DNA from: Bryobacteraceae bacterium
GTDB lineage: Bacteria > Acidobacteriota > Terriglobia > Bryobacterales > Bryobacteraceae
Direction: 5' to 3'
Length of the DNA stretch: 64,000 nucleotides
Assembly: GCA_026002875.1 (NCBI GenBank)
Contig: BPGE01000001.1
Coordinates: forward strand, 1,798,001 to 1,862,000
The translations under genes and the position numbers were made by a program. Every line of letters begins with the position of its first letter. Within the stretch, counting starts at the first letter, position 1. The notes under the pieces are model-generated. The model worked only from the letters and a program-made list of their open reading frames with translations. It had not been told where the DNA came from and ran no database searches. Shown piece after piece: positions 61,085-64,000 of this stretch.

Positions 61085-61462
61085 GTGAACGCCGCATGGG
61101 TGCGCTCGATCTGCCTTTCTTTGCCTGGCGTCACTGAAGAGATACTCTGGGGCGGGGAGCTGGTCTTCAAAGTATCCGGCAAGATGTTCTGTGTTGCGCC
61201 GCTGGAGCCGGGCGACATCCTCGTCTCTTTCAAGGTCGGAGAGGAAGAGTTCTCCGAACTGACCGAACGCCCCGGCATCGTTCCCGCCCCCTATCTGGCC
61301 CGCGCCCGCTGGATCGCCCTCGAGCACGAAGACGCGATGCCGCCGTCCGAGCTGAAGAGTCGGATCGTAAGAAGCTGGCAACTTGTCGTCGAGCGGCTCC
61401 CGAAGCGGGTACGTAACCGTCTCAACGCCCTGCGCCAGCCCTCTCCGCCTGCCAGCGGGTGA
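61085..61462 (+). CDS. MmcQ/YjbR family protein
   Basis: 125 residues. LPGVTEEILWGGELVFKVSGKM and IVPAPYLARARWIALE are the conserved parts of the YjbR/MmcQ family, a small fold of unknown biochemical role. The start is GTG. Its 3' end overlaps the convergent hydrolase gene by 41 bases. Confidence 0.8.
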   Translation: MNAAWVRSICLSLPGVTEEILWGGELVFKVSGKMFCVAPLEPGDILVSFKVGEEEFSELTERPGIVPAPYLARARWIALEHEDAMPPSELKSRIVRSWQLVVERLPKRVRNRLNALRQPSPPASG

Positions 61463-62177
61463 TCTCGGCGCGGATCGCTGTCTCGACAATGGCCCAGACC
61501 GCCGGGTCATTGTCCATCTTCCAGTGGGAGAGCCCGATGCGCCGCGCGATGGCCGGATAACTGCTCATGTCGACCTCGCGGAACAGATAGGTGAACGGAA
61601 GATTGCCGAGAATCGCCGTGCGCGACGGATCCGCCGCTCGAATTCGCGGTTCCCCCCGGATGGGTCCGGGATCGCGCTGGTACAGGTTCAGCGCGCGGGC
61701 CACGTTGGCCGGGATCAGGTGATCGCGGCGGCCTACGCTGTCCACCTGCACCGTCAGCCGCACCGGCACTCCATGCCGCTCGAGGTCCCGCGCCAGATAG
61801 ACCGCCGCAGCGCCGCCGAAGCTCTGTCCGTAAAAAACAAAAGCCACCGATTCTGCTTCTTCCCGGCTCAGCCGTCCGTCCCCATTCCGGTCGAGGCTCT
61901 TCAGCAGAATCTGCCGCACCCGCTTGCGGTCGTGGTTGCCTGCTGTTTCCACGAACAGCTGCGGCAGCGCCGGCTCGCGCAGCCGCAACGCCAGCCTGCG
62001 CACGCTGCGACGCTCATCGTCCCAGCGTTCCCACGCGCCAAGAAACCCGATGACCACCATCGAGCCGCGGGGCAATGGCGAAGGCAGATTCCATTCGATC
62101 TGCTTCCGGCCGCCGCCCCGGACCGGTTGGATCAGGGCCGCCGCCGCCAGAACAGCCAGAAAAGGAGCCAGCCTCAT
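61422..62177 (-). CDS. Exported alpha/beta-hydrolase-like protein with an EF-hand
   Basis: 251 residues. After a signal peptide (LAVLAAAALIQPVRGG), MVVIGFLGAWERWDDE and FVFYGQSFGGAAAVYLARDL look like an alpha/beta-hydrolase with a G-x-S-x-G elbow (residues 117-122). Immediately before it, DRNGDGRLSREEA (residues 96-108) is a full EF-hand calcium loop. A later VQVDSVGRRDHL may supply the acid and His. Substrate not known. The start overlaps the pseudogene stop (ATGA). Confidence 0.7.
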   Translation of the reverse strand: MRLAPFLAVLAAAALIQPVRGGGRKQIEWNLPSPLPRGSMVVIGFLGAWERWDDERRSVRRLALRLREPALPQLFVETAGNHDRKRVRQILLKSLDRNGDGRLSREEAESVAFVFYGQSFGGAAAVYLARDLERHGVPVRLTVQVDSVGRRDHLIPANVARALNLYQRDPGPIRGEPRIRAADPSRTAILGNLPFTYLFREVDMSSYPAIARRIGLSHWKMDNDPAVWAIVETAIRAEITRWQAERAGAGR

Positions 62178-62910
62178 TTTTTGCCCAGCGGATCCGCGGG
62201 CTCGTATCCCAGCTCGTCGGACAGCGTCTTCACAAGAATCGACAGCACCTTGACGCGGGCATGGTATTTGTCATTGCCCTCGATCAGATGCCACGGCGCG
62301 CGCAGCGTGCTCGTCTTCAGCACCATCTCTTCCACGGCCTGCTCGTACGCGCCCCATTTGGCCCGGTTCCGCCAGTCTTCCGCCGTCAGCTTCCAGGACT
62401 TGTACCCGGTCCTCTGCCTTTCCTTGAAGCGCCGGAGCTGCTCATCGCGCGAAATGTGGATCCAGAACTTCGCGACTACCGCGCCGAAATCCGTCAACTG
62501 CCGCTCGAAGGAATTGATCTCCTTGTACGCCCGCCTCCACTCGGCTTCCGTGCAGAAGCCTTCCACGCGCTCCACCAGCACGCGCCCGTACCACGAGCGG
62601 TCGAAGATCGCGATCTGACCCCGCGGCGGCAGCCGCCTCCAGAACCGGTAAAGATAATGACGCGTCTTGTCCTCTCCTTCGGCGCGCTGATGGGCCATAC
62701 CGTATAGCCGCGCGGGTCCAGCTTCTCCGTGATGCGCCGGATGGTGCCTCCTTTGCCGGCCGCGTCCCAGCCTTCGAACACGATCACCACCGGGCGTTTC
62801 TGCTGATAGACCTGCCAGCCCAGCTCGCGCAGCTGCACCTGCCGCCGCGCAAGCTGCACCATGTACTCCTCGCGCGGAAGCGCCAGTGTCAGGTCCAGGG
62901 ACTTCAGCAT
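62174..62910 (-). pseudogene. Frameshifted PPK2-family polyphosphate kinase
   Basis: Two frames of one PPK2 gene. The first part (from ATG at 62910) has VVIVFEGWDAAGKGGTIRR (Walker A) and LDPRGYTVWPISAPKE. The second part, in the next frame, continues DKTRHYLYRFWRRLP, IAIFDRSWYGRVLVERVEG and FWIHISRDEQLRRF. The switch falls at about 62671-62678, where one base is missing (GAGGAGGAC is expected, GAGAGGAC is seen), so P-K-E-E-D-K-T-R-H-Y would be restored by adding one G. No slippery heptamer fits. This is a real loss or a sequencing error. Confidence 0.85.
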
Positions 62911-63710
62911 CACGCGCCTCCGTTCTCTTCGCCGGTCACCGTCGCTGTGACGCGCCGCAATTCCGCATCTTTCGGATTCGGCCCGCGCACCGGCGGCGCC
63001 GCGTCGCCCAGAGCCTTTTCCAGGGCTGCGATGATGGTCTGGAAGACTTTGCGCCGGGCGTACCGGCGGCAGGTGGCTTCGACGATCGTCCACGGAGCGT
63101 ACTCGCTTTCGGTGCGCTCCAGCATCTCCTCGGCGGCCTCAAGGTACTGTTCGTAGTTCTCGTGCCGTTTCCAGTCCTGCTTCGTGAGCCGCCAGTTTTC
63201 CAGAGGGTCTTTCTCGATTTTTTCAAATCGCTTCCTCTGCTCTTTCTTGCTGATGTGGAACCAGAATTTCAGGATGGTTGTGCCGTCGTCAGCCAGCATC
63301 CGTTCGAATTCGGCAATGTCGAGGTACGCTTTGCGCCAGTGCTTCTTCGCGACCAGCTTCTCCACCCGGTCGTCCAGCACGCGCAGGTACCACGAGTGAT
63401 CGAAGATGGCCATTTCCCCGCGGTTGGGGACCTTGAGCCAGAATCGCCATAGCCACGGGTACTCCGTCTCGTACGTACGCGGCGGCGTGATCGTATACAG
63501 CCGGAAGCCTCGCGCGTCCAGCCGCGCCGTCAAAGTGGAAATCGCTCCGCCTTTGCCCGCAGCCTCCCAGCCTTCAAACACGACGATGGACGATTTTCCG
63601 TGATCCCAGCACGCCTTTTCCAGATCAAACAGACGGCGCTGCAGCGCCGGCAGTTCGTGCTCCCACGTCTCCCGCCCCAGCTTCCGGTTCAGATTCACGT
63701 TTTCGAGCAT
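62910..63710 (-). CDS. ppk2: Polyphosphate kinase 2 (PPK2 family)
   Basis: 266 residues. Walker A FEGWEAAGKGG, then TPPRTYETEYPWLWRFWLKVP, the Walker B-like IFDHSWYLRVLDDRVEKL, and FWFHISKKEQRKRFEK. It transfers phosphate between polyphosphate and nucleotides. Its ATG overlaps the upstream PPK1 end by 16 bases and its stop overlaps the next PPK2 start (TGATG), so this is a polyphosphate operon. Confidence 0.9.
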   Translation of the reverse strand: MLENVNLNRKLGRETWEHELPALQRRLFDLEKACWDHGKSSIVVFEGWEAAGKGGAISTLTARLDARGFRLYTITPPRTYETEYPWLWRFWLKVPNRGEMAIFDHSWYLRVLDDRVEKLVAKKHWRKAYLDIAEFERMLADDGTTILKFWFHISKKEQRKRFEKIEKDPLENWRLTKQDWKRHENYEQYLEAAEEMLERTESEYAPWTIVEATCRRYARRKVFQTIIAALEKALGDAAPPVRGPNPKDAELRRVTATVTGEENGGA

Positions 63711-64000
63711 TTGTGCCTCAGCAGATACAGCTGCGCATCGACAGCCTTTTCGCCCTCTTTCCGGACGGCGCGCTCGTACGAACCGTCCTTCTTCATGCGG
63801 CGCGCCTTGACGTTGTCCTTCAGATACACATCAAGCACCCGGTCCCGAAGATACCGGATGAGGTTCTGCTGTTCAATGGGGAACAGGGTTTCCACGCGCC
63901 GGTTCAGATTCCGCGGCATGAGATCTGCCGAACCGACCAGCACCTCTTCTTTTCCATTGTTCTGGAACCAGTAGATCCGGCTGTGTTCGAGAAAACGCCC
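63695..64000 (-). CDS. ppk1: Polyphosphate kinase 1, C-terminal end (5' part outside window)
   Basis: About 101 codons of the 3' end. They read FLEHSRIYWFQNNGKEEVLV, SADLMPRNLNRRVETLFPIE and LDVYLKDNVKARRMKKDGSY, the conserved C-terminal part of PPK1 that holds the second active-site histidine region. The gene continues beyond base 64000. Confidence 0.88.
   Translation of the reverse strand, partial: GRFLEHSRIYWFQNNGKEEVLVGSADLMPRNLNRRVETLFPIEQQNLIRYLRDRVLDVYLKDNVKARRMKKDGSYERAVRKEGEKAVDAQLYLLRHKCSKT

Noticed and set aside
62494-63093. Programmed frameshift in the second PPK2
   Set aside because: No slippery heptamer or downstream structure was seen at the switch, and one missing G explains it fully.

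Overview
The window looks like chromosomal DNA from an Acidobacteriota species of the Bryobacterales/Solibacter type. This placement is an inference. It rests on the very GC-rich genes, on many secreted or Tat-exported Gfo/Idh/MocA, ThuA-like, ceramidase-like and Reeler-like proteins, on a Solibacter-style C-terminal repeat domain in a metalloprotease, and on a hopanoid cluster. There is no rRNA, phage, transposase or CRISPR array. One tRNA-Ser(UGA) is present.

Layout. 1-2.5 kb: a HAD hydrolase cut by the left edge, an IclR regulator and a dihydrodipicolinate-synthase-family aldolase transcribed divergently from the regulator around a perfect inverted repeat. 3-7 kb: a YfhO-like membrane protein and a manganese transporter fused to a UspA domain. 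7.2-10.2 kb: a small secreted protein and a matrixin-like metalloprotease. 10.4-13.8 kb: an overlapping surface-glycan operon (GT2, methyltransferase, ArnT-like GT-C) behind a good promoter. 13.9-14.3 kb: six tandem 63-bp palindrome-bearing repeats. 14.3-20.2 kb: an acyl-CoA dehydrogenase / ETF-quinone oxidoreductase / EtfB / EtfA operon. 20.3-29.4 kb: UbiX, tRNA-Ser, a Tat-exported Gfo/Idh oxidoreductase, a lactate-oxidation pair (LutC and a fused LutB-LutA), a mannonate-dehydratase-like protein, a Tat-exported DegT-type protein and a ceramidase-like protein. 29.5-36 kb: a coiled-coil lipoprotein, isocitrate dehydrogenase, PurH, a VapC-type toxin with its antitoxin, and a secreted glycosidase-like protein. 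35.2-40.5 kb: a MacAB-like export operon (two FtsX permeases, HlyD-type adaptor, ATPase) ending in an ATP-grasp ligase. 40.6-49.5 kb: TadA, then IspH and a hopanoid cluster (squalene-hopene-cyclase homologue, HpnA, HpnG, two zinc dehydrogenases, HpnC, HpnD). 50.5-56.5 kb: a molybdenum hydroxylase pair and a tandemly duplicated two-gene cassette. 56.5-61.5 kb: VOC protein, a second exported Gfo/Idh protein, a CxxCH-bearing secreted protein, a proline-rich secreted protein and a YjbR-like protein. 61.4-64 kb: an alpha/beta-hydrolase with an EF-hand and a polyphosphate-kinase cluster (PPK1 cut by the right edge, PPK2, and a frameshifted second PPK2).

The most unusual part is 53.0-56.4 kb. A Cys-rich 113-residue secreted peptide and a following exported repeat protein (probably a beta-propeller) occur twice. 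Each copy sits behind a TTGACA-type promoter whose -35/-10 spacer contains a run of 9 or 8 G residues, the arrangement seen in phase-variable promoters. A decayed piece of the neighbouring molybdenum hydroxylase gene lies between the copies and shows that the whole block was duplicated. A second point of interest is the hopanoid cluster. Its cyclase homologue has DAETTA where the family has the catalytic DxDDTA, and two zinc dehydrogenases sit where a ribosylhopane reductase might be expected.
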